Shown: positions 21,760-29,000 of the stretch, piece by piece
Layout: the number at the start of each line of letters is the position of its first letter
Position numbering within the stretch: the first letter of the stretch is position 1
Assembly (NCBI GenBank): GCA_903859075.1
Contig: CAIOLF010000025.1
Location: forward strand, 1-30,532
DNA: 30,532 nucleotides
Source of the DNA: Candidatus Buchananbacteria bacterium
GTDB lineage: Bacteria; Patescibacteriota; Patescibacteriia; 2-01-FULL-39-33
Direction: 5' to 3'
Program-made: the position numbers and the translations under genes
Notes under the pieces: model-generated
Told to the model about the DNA's origin: nothing
Seen by the model: the letters and a program-made list of their open reading frames with translations, nothing else
The model's database searches: none

Positions 21760-22383
21760 TTATTTTCTTTTTCCAGTTTTCTTTTTGACTGCTTTCTTAG
21801 CCGCAGTCTTGGCCGCCGGCTTGCCTGATTTTTTCTTGTTCTTCGGAGCGGACTTTTTCTGGTTGGAGGCGACCGCTTTCTTCATCTGATTTTTTACCTT
21901 TACCGGAATCTTGTAGCCGGCGTTCATGGCGACATTAGCCAATTTGGCTTCCTCCATCTTAATGAAATCTTTGACCTTCATCAGCACGCTGTCAGTAAAG
22001 CTGCCGGTACTAAATAGTACTTTTTTCGTGCCGAGCATTGCCTTATCGACTAGCACCTCGAGCTTATGCAATTTGCCAAAAGACGATAACGATCCCGGCT
22101 TGATCTTTAACACCTTGACCATTACCTGCTCTTTGGGAATGGAAACCTTTTTTGCTCCCAAGGCTTTCTTTAATTTTCCCAGATCAACTTTTTTATCCGC
22201 CGGCAGAATTACCAACACGTGAATTTTGTCCGCTTCAATAAGCAGATTCTTGGCGACCTCGTTTAATTTCTTTTTTAAAGTCTGAGCGGCGTCATAAGCG
22301 GTAAAAACCGTCTTATGGGCGATCTCTTCATAATCAATGCCGCTTTTGTCCAAATAGCTTTTTACTTTTGCCGGTATGGCCAT
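21760..22383 (-). CDS. YbaK/ProX-like aminoacyl-tRNA editing domain with Lys-rich tail
   Basis: This 207-residue protein's first 150 residues match the YbaK/prolyl-tRNA-editing fold: a start with IPAKVKSYLDKSGIDYEEIAH, the IHVLVILPADKKVDLGKLKKALGAKKV segment with conserved Lys, and PGSLSSFG near the substrate loop. Family members hydrolyse mischarged aminoacyl-tRNA in trans. A tail of about 45 residues is almost entirely Lys/Ala/Pro (KKKSGKPAAKTAAKKAVKKK), histone-H1-like, and could bind nucleic acid. The specificity is not readable. It is transcribed ahead of scpA, from which a repeat separates it. Confidence 0.83.
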   Translation of the reverse strand: MAIPAKVKSYLDKSGIDYEEIAHKTVFTAYDAAQTLKKKLNEVAKNLLIEADKIHVLVILPADKKVDLGKLKKALGAKKVSIPKEQVMVKVLKIKPGSLSSFGKLHKLEVLVDKAMLGTKKVLFSTGSFTDSVLMKVKDFIKMEEAKLANVAMNAGYKIPVKVKNQMKKAVASNQKKSAPKNKKKSGKPAAKTAAKKAVKKKTGKRK

Positions 22384-22413
22384 ATGTTTGCGTTTTAAGT
22401 TTTAATAAATATT

Positions 22414-22476
22414 TTATTGGCCTAAGGGCACTGGCGCTGCTGGAGCAGCCGGTACTGCGTTATTATCTATTTTCAT
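22414..22476 (-). CDS. Possible 20-residue Ala/Pro peptide
   Basis: ATG at 22474-22476 opens MKIDNNAVPAAPAAPVPLGQ then TAA. It lies alone between the HD-domain and YbaK-like genes. The composition resembles the Pro/Ala-rich N-termini of CPR surface proteins, so it may be a remnant or a real micropeptide. There is no ribosome binding site. Confidence 0.25.
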   Translation of the reverse strand: MKIDNNAVPAAPAAPVPLGQ

Positions 22477-22500
22477 AAATCGTGGTAATTAATTTATATT

Positions 22501-23169
22501 TTAAGACAATTTAAAATTATTAATTATCAAAACGAATTTATAGCCCAGATACTGAGCCGCTTGGCGGCAAAAAGTCATACGGCCGATAAAAATCTCAAAA
22601 TATTCCACGGGATTGGTTATTTTGGTATCAATTTTTAACCTTAAAGAAATCTCTTTTTTAGCGCGATTTAATTCCAAATCGTTTTGCGTGACTGAATAAT
22701 TGACCCGATCATGAATGTCGTTCTTTATCTTATCCAAACTCTTGTTTTTCACGCGAGTGCGGTGCACGTCGGATTTATCAGCCAAGATCAAAATTGCCGA
22801 GACCTTATTGACCAATTTCAGCTCGTCTTTATCATGGCTGACTATCGCCTGCATCACTACGGAAATGTCCTCCGGACTATCGCACCCATCCATAAAAATC
22901 TGGGAAAATAAAACCGCCCCCTGATAATGGTGCTGGCTGCGTCCCAAAAAATTTCCCATGTCATGGCAATAAGCGGCAATAGCCGCCAGTTCCTGCTCCT
23001 TGGCGGAGAGGCCGATTTGCTTGGCCAAACTGCGCGCCCGATCCGAGACGATGTTGACATGGCGAAAGCCATGATCGGTATAGCCCAAAGCGTCAAGGTA
23101 TTTTTCGGTCTGTTTGATAAAAACATTGATGGCCGAATTTTTCTTGACCAAGTCCAAAGTTAGTTTCAT
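22501..23169 (-). CDS. HD-domain phosphohydrolase-like protein
   Basis: This 222-residue protein has an HD fold with metal ligands in order: H33 and H37 (DHGFRHV), H69-D70 (CHDMGN), H80-H81 (QHHYQG) and a later HD in IVSHDKDE. HD proteins hydrolyse phosphate esters such as nucleotides or cyclic dinucleotides; the substrate here is unknown. I chose the ATG at 23167-23169 because AAAGGTG lies about 8 bases upstream. The longer frame from 23226 would translate a GC-rich hairpin (23191-23219) and is unlikely. It follows aspS by 116 bases. Confidence 0.8.
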   Translation of the reverse strand: MKLTLDLVKKNSAINVFIKQTEKYLDALGYTDHGFRHVNIVSDRARSLAKQIGLSAKEQELAAIAAYCHDMGNFLGRSQHHYQGAVLFSQIFMDGCDSPEDISVVMQAIVSHDKDELKLVNKVSAILILADKSDVHRTRVKNKSLDKIKNDIHDRVNYSVTQNDLELNRAKKEISLRLKIDTKITNPVEYFEIFIGRMTFCRQAAQYLGYKFVLIINNFKLS

Positions 23170-23190
23170 AAATTTGTCACCTTTACCTCG

Positions 23191-23219
23191 CCGCAGTCCG
23201 CCGTAGCGGACGTAGGCGG
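23191..23219 (-). repeat. GC-rich hairpin upstream of the HD-domain gene
   Basis: GTCCGC-CGTA-GCGGAC (23196-23211) is a perfect 6-bp stem with an outer CCGC/GCGG pairing. It lies 22 bases before the chosen start and shares GTCCG...AGGCGGG with 19440-19469. It could be a mobile palindrome or a leader structure. Confidence 0.5.
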
Positions 23220-23285
23220 GTTCCATTTTTAGTTAATCATTTGCGGCCGCAATATCTTTGTGGCCGCTATCATCGACTAAATAAT

Positions 23286-24740
23286 TTAATCCGCCGTCTG
23301 TGTCTGTTCGCTATAAATATTGATGCCTTTTTCTTTGGCATCATCGACTAGTTTTTCCGGCAGACGGATATTGGCCTCACGCAGTGCCTTGAGAGAAGTA
23401 AAGTTGGGGGCATCCATCATCAGATCACGGCTATCTCCAGTCTTGGGAAAGACGATCACCTCGCGGATGTTGGGCTCGTTATGCAATATCGCCAAAATGC
23501 GATCCACGCCTGGAGCAATGCCGCCGTGCGGCGGCGCGCCGAATTCGAACGCTTCCAACATATGGCCGAAGCGGGTCTCGATTTCATTCTGGCCGACACT
23601 TAACAATTCAAAAACTTTCTGCTGGATATCGCGCAAATGGATCCTGATGGAACCGCCGGCGATTTCATTGCCATTGAGCACCAAATCATAGCCGTAAGCG
23701 CGCCATTTCTTGGGCTCATCCGGATATTTTTCCATATCTTCGCGATTAGGCATCGTGAAAGGATGGTGGCTGGCAACCAGTTTCTTTTCTGTCTCGCTGT
23801 ACTTGAACATCGGCGGATCGATCAGCCACATGAAGGCTAGCAGATCGGGATCATTCTTATCCGGCCGCAGATCCGGCTTATCGGTATTGTATTTTTCCAT
23901 GCACTCGGCATAAGTCAGCCGCGGGAACGGCTTGGCCATGATCTTTTTCTCCGGATACAGCTCTTCCACCAGTTTGATCATCATCGGTTCGATGAGCTGG
24001 AAAATATCTTCCTGCTCCAAGAAGCTCATTTCTATATCCAATTGGGTGAATTCCGCCTGGCGATCGCCTCTGGTGTCCTCATCGCGGAAGCATCTGGCAA
24101 TCTGAAAATATTTCTCCGCTCCGGCCACCATCAGCAGCTGCTTGAATTGCTGCGGCGACTGCGGCAAAACATAAAACTTGCCCGGCCACAGGCGCGAAGG
24201 CACCAAAAACTCGCGGGAACCCTCGGGAGTGCCTTTGGTAAGAATGGGAGTCTCGATTTCCAAAAAGCCCTGTTCGTAAAGATAATCGCGGAAAAATTTG
24301 GTTACTTTGGAACGCATCACCATATTCCGGGTCATACGCAAGGAACGCAAATCGAGGTAGCGATATTTGAGACGGGCCTCTTCGCTCACTTCAATAGTGT
24401 TCTGGTCGATCTCAAACGGCGGCGTCTTGGCCTCGTTGATGATTTCCAAATTGGTGGCGAGCATTTCTACTCTGCCGGTCGGGATCTTGTCATTGACCAT
24501 ATTGGCCGGCCGCTCATTGATTTGGCCGGTGATGGCCACGACATACTCGCTGCGCAGTTTTTGTGCTAATTCATGCGCTTCTTTATTGGAAGGGATAAAA
24601 ACAACCTGCAATAGTCCGCTGCGGTCCCTGACGTCGATAAAAATCAATTTTCCGTGGTCTCGGCGCGTATGCACCCAGCCCTTGATAAGTACCTCCTGTC
24701 CTGCCTTTCCGGCAACCTCCGCAATCGGTAGTCTTTGCAT
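23286..24740 (-). CDS. aspS: Aspartyl-tRNA synthetase lacking the GAD insertion
   Basis: This 484-residue class II synthetase charges tRNA-Asp, and possibly tRNA-Asn. An N-terminal OB anticodon domain (1-105) is followed by the bacterial-type catalytic core: YRYLDLRS (127-134), motif 2 CFRDEDTRGDRQAEFTQLD (217-235), flipping-loop SPQQFKQLL and motif 3 GVDRI (411-415). In bacterial AspRS a GAD domain of about 130 residues follows the KPDLR sequence. Here KPDLR (288-292) runs after 10 residues straight into FMWLIDPPMFKY, so the insertion is gone. H29 in RRDHG is the residue linked in other bacteria with relaxed tRNA specificity. The promoter is at 24777-24785. Confidence 0.94.
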   Translation of the reverse strand: MQRLPIAEVAGKAGQEVLIKGWVHTRRDHGKLIFIDVRDRSGLLQVVFIPSNKEAHELAQKLRSEYVVAITGQINERPANMVNDKIPTGRVEMLATNLEIINEAKTPPFEIDQNTIEVSEEARLKYRYLDLRSLRMTRNMVMRSKVTKFFRDYLYEQGFLEIETPILTKGTPEGSREFLVPSRLWPGKFYVLPQSPQQFKQLLMVAGAEKYFQIARCFRDEDTRGDRQAEFTQLDIEMSFLEQEDIFQLIEPMMIKLVEELYPEKKIMAKPFPRLTYAECMEKYNTDKPDLRPDKNDPDLLAFMWLIDPPMFKYSETEKKLVASHHPFTMPNREDMEKYPDEPKKWRAYGYDLVLNGNEIAGGSIRIHLRDIQQKVFELLSVGQNEIETRFGHMLEAFEFGAPPHGGIAPGVDRILAILHNEPNIREVIVFPKTGDSRDLMMDAPNFTSLKALREANIRLPEKLVDDAKEKGINIYSEQTQTAD

Positions 24741-24776
24741 AGTTTTTTCTTATTAATTATATTGATAGATGTTTAA

Positions 24777-24785
24777 ATTATAACA
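24777..24785 (-). promoter_or_regulatory. Extended -10 (TGTTATAAT) for aspS
   Basis: It lies 36 bases before the ATG and directly abuts the U-run of the recO terminator. A second, unextended TATAAT sits at 24756-24761. Confidence 0.55.
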
Positions 24786-24789
24786 AAAA

Positions 24790-24807
24790 CCTTGCTAAAA
24801 AGCAAGG
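24790..24807 (-). terminator. Terminator of map-ruvX-recO
   Basis: On the minus strand CCTTGCT, 4-base loop, AGCAAGG is a 7-bp stem followed by TTTTTG. Confidence 0.75.
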
Positions 24808-24815
24808 AAAATATT

Positions 24816-24852
24816 TTAACAATTAACGATTAACAGTTAACAATTTACAATT
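24816..24852. repeat. TTAACAATTAAC-type simple repeat at the recO 3' end
   Basis: Heptamer-like units TTAACAA, TTAACGA, TTAACAG, TTAACAA run across the recO stop codon (24837-24839), so the last recO codons are encoded by the repeat. Confidence 0.5.
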
Positions 24853-25403
24853 TCAATTACACTATTAAAACTATTCATCTTTTTCTCACTTACCTGCTCA
24901 ATCAGCTTATTTAAATCCAAAAATAATTGCCGCTGGGTCTTAGCTTTGAGGTGCGGTCCATAGCCGAGGTGTTTCAATAATTCAAACAAATATTTGTTTA
25001 AAATTAGCAAAAATTTATCATTTTCTTCCTCTCCCAAACTCGCTAAAAATTGATCGGCCAAGGCAAAAATATACTCATCTTTGACTTTGGCAATGGTTAA
25101 CTTATCCACTGCCTCTAAAAAATAATAACCATAAAATTGTTTGCCGTCGCTGATTTTTGCCCGCCGGCAAATCATGCTCCCCGCCCCAGCCAGGCGTTCG
25201 ATGCCCGATACTCCGGGAGCTAACATTAGTTCACAGACAGAAAAATAATCAAGGTGCGGATTAAGTTTGGAAGTAATTTTTTTTGCTCCCTTGGCGATGG
25301 CGGTTACTTTGCCGCCGCTAGCCGTGTATAACAAATACTGGCGATCATAATCGCCAGAATCGTATTTTTTGAGAATTATGGCCGGAGTCAAATAAGTCAT
25401 CAA
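24837..25403 (-). CDS. recO: DNA repair protein RecO (short)
   Basis: This 188-residue recombination mediator helps load RecA onto SSB-coated DNA with RecR. The N-terminal OB domain is typical (TPAIILKKYDSGDYDRQYLLYTASGGKVTAIAKGAKK, with the basic ARGxKK-like AKGAKK). A helical domain follows (LEAVDKLTIAKVKDEY...LLKHLGYGP). It is shorter than the usual 230-250 residues: the C-terminal part after residue 150 is lost and no zinc Cys set is present. The last few codons fall in a TTAACAATT repeat, as if the 3' end had been replaced. Two ATG codons in a row are possible starts. It follows ruvX after a 96-base palindrome. Confidence 0.85.
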   Translation of the reverse strand: MMTYLTPAIILKKYDSGDYDRQYLLYTASGGKVTAIAKGAKKITSKLNPHLDYFSVCELMLAPGVSGIERLAGAGSMICRRAKISDGKQFYGYYFLEAVDKLTIAKVKDEYIFALADQFLASLGEEENDKFLLILNKYLFELLKHLGYGPHLKAKTQRQLFLDLNKLIEQVSEKKMNSFNSVIEIVNC

Positions 25404-25412
25404 ATTATAAAC

Positions 25413-25494
25413 CGATGCTAATATACGAATGCATACTAATTATACGAATTAAATTCATTAATATCATTAGCATGAATTAGTATATTAGTATCGC
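25413..25494. repeat. Long imperfect palindrome of TAC(G/T)AAT units, copy 1
   Basis: The left arm (25413-25452) and the reverse complement of the right arm agree at most positions: both read CGAT-CTAATATAC-AAT-CAT-CTAAT with only G/A or G/T differences. Units of 8-10 bases ending TACGAAT or TACTAAT alternate. It fills the gap between ruvX and recO. A second copy is at 28878-28982. Confidence 0.7.
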
Positions 25495-25499
25495 AACCG

Positions 25500-25886
25500 T
25501 TAACTCTTAATTGAATCCAAGTAGTCCTGTAACATGATGCTTGCCGCCAAATCGTCATCACGCCGGCCGGGACGCATTTTTATCGCCTGCTGGGAAGAAA
25601 ATCTTTCGTCATGAAGAATAACTTCCTGCTCCACTTCTTCCGCCAGCTGATCGGCGAATTTTTTAGTTTTATTAGTCTGCTCGGATTTTTTTCCCCGGGT
25701 ATTTAGCGGCAAGCCGATCACTATCTTATCTATTTTTTCTTTTTCTACAATCTTAAAAATCTCAGCTAACAATTTTCGGAAGCCGCCATTTTCAATGATT
25801 TTGAAAGGCATCGCCAAACCGCTCTCGCTGTCCCCTAACGAGAGGCCGATTTTGGAATCGCCATAATCTATTGCCAGATATTTCAT
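25500..25886 (-). CDS. ruvX: Holliday junction resolvase-like RuvX (YqgF)
   Basis: This 128-residue RNase H-fold nuclease of the YqgF/RuvX family is implicated in Holliday junction resolution and pre-16S rRNA processing. The acidic site starts with D7 in LAIDYGDSKIGLS. The family motifs VIGLPLNTRG and DERFSSQQA and the closing DDLAASIMLQDYL with its Asp pair are present. It lies 4 bases after map and is cotranscribed. Confidence 0.93.
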   Translation of the reverse strand: MKYLAIDYGDSKIGLSLGDSESGLAMPFKIIENGGFRKLLAEIFKIVEKEKIDKIVIGLPLNTRGKKSEQTNKTKKFADQLAEEVEQEVILHDERFSSQQAIKMRPGRRDDDLAASIMLQDYLDSIKS

Positions 25887-25890
25887 ATTC

Positions 25891-26658
25891 TTATTTCGTT
25901 ATTATTTCCACTCCCTTTTCCGTCACCGCAATGGTATGTTCAAAATGCCCCGAAAGCGAACCGTCAGCAGTGACGATCGTCCAGCCGTCATCAAGCGTCT
26001 CAACTAAATAGTCGCCGACATTGATCATCGGCTCAATAGCGAGCGTCATTCCCGGCTCTATTTTTATCTTGGAAGCGCGCTGATCGAAATAATTAGGAAT
26101 CTGCGGCTCTTCATGCGCGCTAAATCCCACGCCATGTCCGACGAGCTGTTTAACGACGGAAAAACCGTTCTTCTCGGCATGCTCGGAAATCGCTTGGCCG
26201 ATATCCGATAAATAATTTCCCGCTTTGGCTTTTTTAATCCCGAGAGCCAGACATTCTTCCGTCACGGCCATTAATTTTTTAGCGGCCGCCGAAATTTTGC
26301 CGACTCCGACAGTCCGCGCCATATCCGTATACATGCCTTTGTATTCCAAACCGCAATCAATGCCGACGATATCGCCCTCATAGAGAGTACGGCTAGGAAT
26401 CGGCAGGCCATGGACGACTTCATTATTTACCGACACGCACAGCGCCGAGGGAAACGGCGTGCCCGACCAGGAGGCCTGATAGCCCTTGAAACTGGGATGG
26501 GCGCCATAATCGCTTATCAAACGCTCGGCGAATTCATTGAGCTCATCGGTCTTTACTCCCGATTTGATGTTTTTTATCACCTGATCCAAAACCAGGGCCA
26601 GAATTTTTCCGCCCTCGCGCATAGTTTTGATTTGTTGTTTGTTTTTTAATTTAATCAT
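25891..26658 (-). CDS. map: Methionine aminopeptidase, type I
   Basis: This 255-residue dimetal enzyme removes the initiator Met from nascent proteins. The metal ligands are D101, D112, H175, E209 and E240, and the substrate-contacting H83 lies in VVHGLPIP. HGVGFSAHEEPQIPNY and LAIEPM are diagnostic. No N-terminal zinc finger is present, so it is type Ia. In many genomes map belongs to the spc operon after adk; here a terminator (26723-26755) and its own promoter separate it, and it leads a unit with ruvX and recO. The promoter position predicts a leaderless mRNA. Confidence 0.96.
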   Translation of the reverse strand: MIKLKNKQQIKTMREGGKILALVLDQVIKNIKSGVKTDELNEFAERLISDYGAHPSFKGYQASWSGTPFPSALCVSVNNEVVHGLPIPSRTLYEGDIVGIDCGLEYKGMYTDMARTVGVGKISAAAKKLMAVTEECLALGIKKAKAGNYLSDIGQAISEHAEKNGFSVVKQLVGHGVGFSAHEEPQIPNYFDQRASKIKIEPGMTLAIEPMINVGDYLVETLDDGWTIVTADGSLSGHFEHTIAVTEKGVEIITK

Positions 26659-26664
26659 TAATTA

Positions 26665-26673
26665 ATTATAACA
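26665..26673 (-). promoter_or_regulatory. Leaderless-type promoter of map
   Basis: TGTTATAAT ends 6 bases before the ATG (TATAAT-TAATTA-ATG), with a weak TTAGAT 17 bases upstream of the -10. The first transcribed base would be the start codon A. Confidence 0.6.
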
Positions 26674-26722
26674 GATATTAATTTTTAATCTAATTTAGAC
26701 CTTATTTTATTTAATTTTAGAT

Positions 26723-26755
26723 AAAAAATCCATCCACTATTAGGATGAATTTTTT
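26723..26755. terminator. Terminator after adk
   Basis: AAAAAATCCATCC, 7-base loop, GGATGAATTTTTT form a 13-bp stem with one mismatch, U-rich on either strand. It ends the ribosomal-secY-adk transcript 43 bases after the adk stop. Confidence 0.8.
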
Positions 26756-26797
26756 ATTATAGAATAGTATTAATTTAAAAAAAGTAACAAGAAAAAG

Positions 26798-27475
26798 CTA
26801 CTTCCAGCCGATCTTGCTCCTCATATCATAAACCATCTTCCTGACAATCTGCTGAAACACTTCTTCAATATGCCGCTCGCCGTCGATCTTGATTAGCATC
26901 CCTTTTTCTTCATAATACTTGACGATGCTATCCGTCTCGCGATGGTAGATCTCCAAACGGCTTTTGACCGTCTCTTCTTTATCATCGTCGCGCTGGAACA
27001 GAGCTTCGCCGCAAGTATCGCAAATCCCCTCCACCTTAGTCGGAGAATATTTGATATGCCAAGCATGGCCACTGGGACAGACGCGGCGACCGCTCATACG
27101 CTCGATAATCGTGGCATCGCTGACACTGATCAAAAAAACATAATCCACGTCGGCATTTTTATTTAGAAACTCTGCTTGTTCCAAAGTCCGCGGATATCCA
27201 TCCATGGCGTAACCCAAATGGCAATCATCTTTTTTAATCCGCTTCGCCACCAATTGATTTACCAGCTCCGTCGGTACCAGCTGTCCTTTATCCATATAAC
27301 CCATCACCTCAGCCGCTAATGGGTTGGCAATATCGGATTTAATGTCATGCAAAATAACGCCCGTGGAAATATGCGGCACGTCAAAAGTCTTGGAAATAAG
27401 CTCCGTCTGCGTCCCCTTGCCGGAAACCGGCGGGCCCAGCACGATGATTTCAAACGGTTTTTCATTTTTGAACAT
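26798..27475 (-). CDS. adk: Adenylate kinase
   Basis: This 225-residue enzyme catalyses ATP + AMP to 2 ADP. The P-loop is GPPVSGKGT (14-22), with Val where Gly is usual. The AMP site shows STGVILHD and MDGYPRTLEQAEF. The LID domain carries a probable zinc site, CPSGHAWH...CDTCGE, with CxxxH replacing the first CxxC, and then QRDDDKEETVKSRLEIY. Its place after secY is the standard end of the spc operon. A weak hairpin lies in the 116-base secY-adk gap. Confidence 0.95.
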   Translation of the reverse strand: MFKNEKPFEIIVLGPPVSGKGTQTELISKTFDVPHISTGVILHDIKSDIANPLAAEVMGYMDKGQLVPTELVNQLVAKRIKKDDCHLGYAMDGYPRTLEQAEFLNKNADVDYVFLISVSDATIIERMSGRRVCPSGHAWHIKYSPTKVEGICDTCGEALFQRDDDKEETVKSRLEIYHRETDSIVKYYEEKGMLIKIDGERHIEEVFQQIVRKMVYDMRSKIGWK

Positions 27476-27551
27476 AGGATTTAATTTTCAATTTATGATT
27501 TATAATCTTGAAATTAGTAACTGTATTCTACTATATTTTTTCCTATTTTAA

Positions 27552-27569
27552 AAGGGGCTGACGCCCCTT
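27552..27569 (-). terminator. Possible attenuator or terminator between secY and adk
   Basis: On the minus strand AAGGGGC, 4-base loop, GCCCCTT then TTAAAAT. The U-run is short, so partial read-through into adk is likely. Confidence 0.5.
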
Positions 27570-27591
27570 CAATATGCTATCGAATCTAAGT

Positions 27592-28866
27592 TTAAATTTC
27601 TTCATAATCCCTCATGGAGAGTTGGGCATTGATCTGGTTGACCGTCTCGATGACCACGGAAACGACGATGAGCAAGCTGGTACCGCCGACAACCAAACTC
27701 TTACTGCCGGTAAATTGGGCGGTAACAAGCGGCAAAACGGCGATAATACCCAAAAATAGAGCGCCAGTAAACACCACTCGGGATACAATTTTTTGCAGAT
27801 ACTCGGCTGTGGTCTTGCCCGGACGAATGCCTGGGATAAAACCGCCTTGCTTTTGCAAGTTTTCAGAAATCTGATCCGGATGAAAAATAACGGCTGTGTA
27901 AAAATAAGTAAAAGCGACGACCATCACGAAATAAAAGACCCCATAAAATATTTGATTCTGGAATAAATTGATTATCCATCGGGCACTGGAAGCGATCCAA
28001 GAGACATTGAATCTCAAAAATAGCTGCGCCGCCGTCGGCGGAATCAGGATGATGGAAATGGCAAAAATGATCGGGATAACGCCGGCTTGATTGACGCGGA
28101 TCGGCAAATGCGTACTGCTGCCGCCATACATTTTGTTGCCGCGTACCTGACGGGCGTAAGTGACGGGAATATTGCGCTGGCCCTCAGTGACGATAACCAC
28201 TCCCACGATAGTAATTAAGGCAATGACAGCAAAGATGACCATATTAATCCAGTCAGATGACTGATAGGTGGAAACCGAGCTGGTCAGACTAGTCGGCAGG
28301 CCTGAGACAATGCCGGCAAAAATCAAAATAGAGATCCCATTGCCAATATGTTTTTCCGAAATCAGCTCTCCCAGCCACATCATAAAAATCGTACCGGCGG
28401 TAATAGTCAGCATGCTTAGTCCCATTTGCCAGGGAGTCAGATTGAGCAAAACGCCGCCGGATGACTGGCGCAGCAAGGTAATCATGCCAAAGCCCTGCAA
28501 TAATGCCAAAGGAATGGTCAGCCAACGAGTCCAGCGATTAATCTTGGAACGTCCATATTCCCCTTCCTTGGATAATTCTTCCAGCTTGGGCACTACCATG
28601 ACAAGCAACTGAAAAATAATGGAGGCGGTAATATAAGGCGCCACGCCAAGCATGACAATGGAAAAATTCTTCATGCTGCCGGCGGAAAAGACATTCATCA
28701 GTCCCAAAAGCTGGTTATTGGCAAAAAGTTTTTTCAGCCCCGTGACATCGACTCCCGGTACCGGGATATGCGCCGCAATACGGAAAATAATCAAAACGCC
28801 CAAAACATAAAGAATGCTGTTTCGTAATTCTTTTACTTTCCAGATTTGGGCAAGTTTATTGAACAT
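27592..28866 (-). CDS. secY: Preprotein translocase subunit SecY
   Basis: This 424-residue channel protein of the Sec translocon has ten membrane helices. The N-terminal RNSILYVLGVLIIFRIAAHIPVPGVD, the plug and pore region GGVLLNLTPWQMGLSMLTIT, the cytoplasmic loop RQVRGNKMYGGSSTHLPIRVNQAGVIPIIFA and PGIRPGKTTAEYL are all diagnostic. The Arg-rich loop that contacts SecA and ribosome is conserved. It lies downstream of rplO, separated by a 134-base gap filled with a long palindrome. Confidence 0.97.
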   Translation of the reverse strand: MFNKLAQIWKVKELRNSILYVLGVLIIFRIAAHIPVPGVDVTGLKKLFANNQLLGLMNVFSAGSMKNFSIVMLGVAPYITASIIFQLLVMVVPKLEELSKEGEYGRSKINRWTRWLTIPLALLQGFGMITLLRQSSGGVLLNLTPWQMGLSMLTITAGTIFMMWLGELISEKHIGNGISILIFAGIVSGLPTSLTSSVSTYQSSDWINMVIFAVIALITIVGVVIVTEGQRNIPVTYARQVRGNKMYGGSSTHLPIRVNQAGVIPIIFAISIILIPPTAAQLFLRFNVSWIASSARWIINLFQNQIFYGVFYFVMVVAFTYFYTAVIFHPDQISENLQKQGGFIPGIRPGKTTAEYLQKIVSRVVFTGALFLGIIAVLPLVTAQFTGSKSLVVGGTSLLIVVSVVIETVNQINAQLSMRDYEEI

Positions 28867-28877
28867 AATTTATAACT

Positions 28878-28982
28878 GATACTAATATACGAATTTATAC
28901 TAATGATACGAATGTATACGAATGATTATTAATGAAAATTAGTAACAATTAGTATCATTCGTACCATTAGTATATTGGTATC
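28878..28982. repeat. Long imperfect palindrome of TAC(G/T)AAT units, copy 2
   Basis: The left arm GATACTAATATACGAAT... and the reverse complement of the right arm GATACCAATATACTAAT... match over about 45 bases with scattered differences. The same 8-10 base units as in copy 1 alternate TACTAAT and TACGAAT. It begins 11 bases before the secY start codon and lies in its leader. Confidence 0.7.
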
Positions 28983-29000
28983 TTAAACGATTACGCCTGG

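Noticed and set aside
23170..23226. N-terminal extension of the HD-domain protein
   Set aside because: It would be encoded by a GC-rich hairpin repeat, and a better ribosome binding site precedes the ATG at 23169.
23243..23270. GCGGCC...GGCCGC hairpin between aspS and the HD-domain gene as terminator
   Set aside because: Stem is good but the loop is long and no U-run follows; no other support.
24042..24569. 175-codon plus-strand frame
   Set aside because: Lies entirely inside aspS in antisense; low-complexity shadow of a certain gene.
25413..28982. CRISPR array
   Set aside because: The repeated units are only 8-10 bases, palindromic, without uniform spacers or cas genes.
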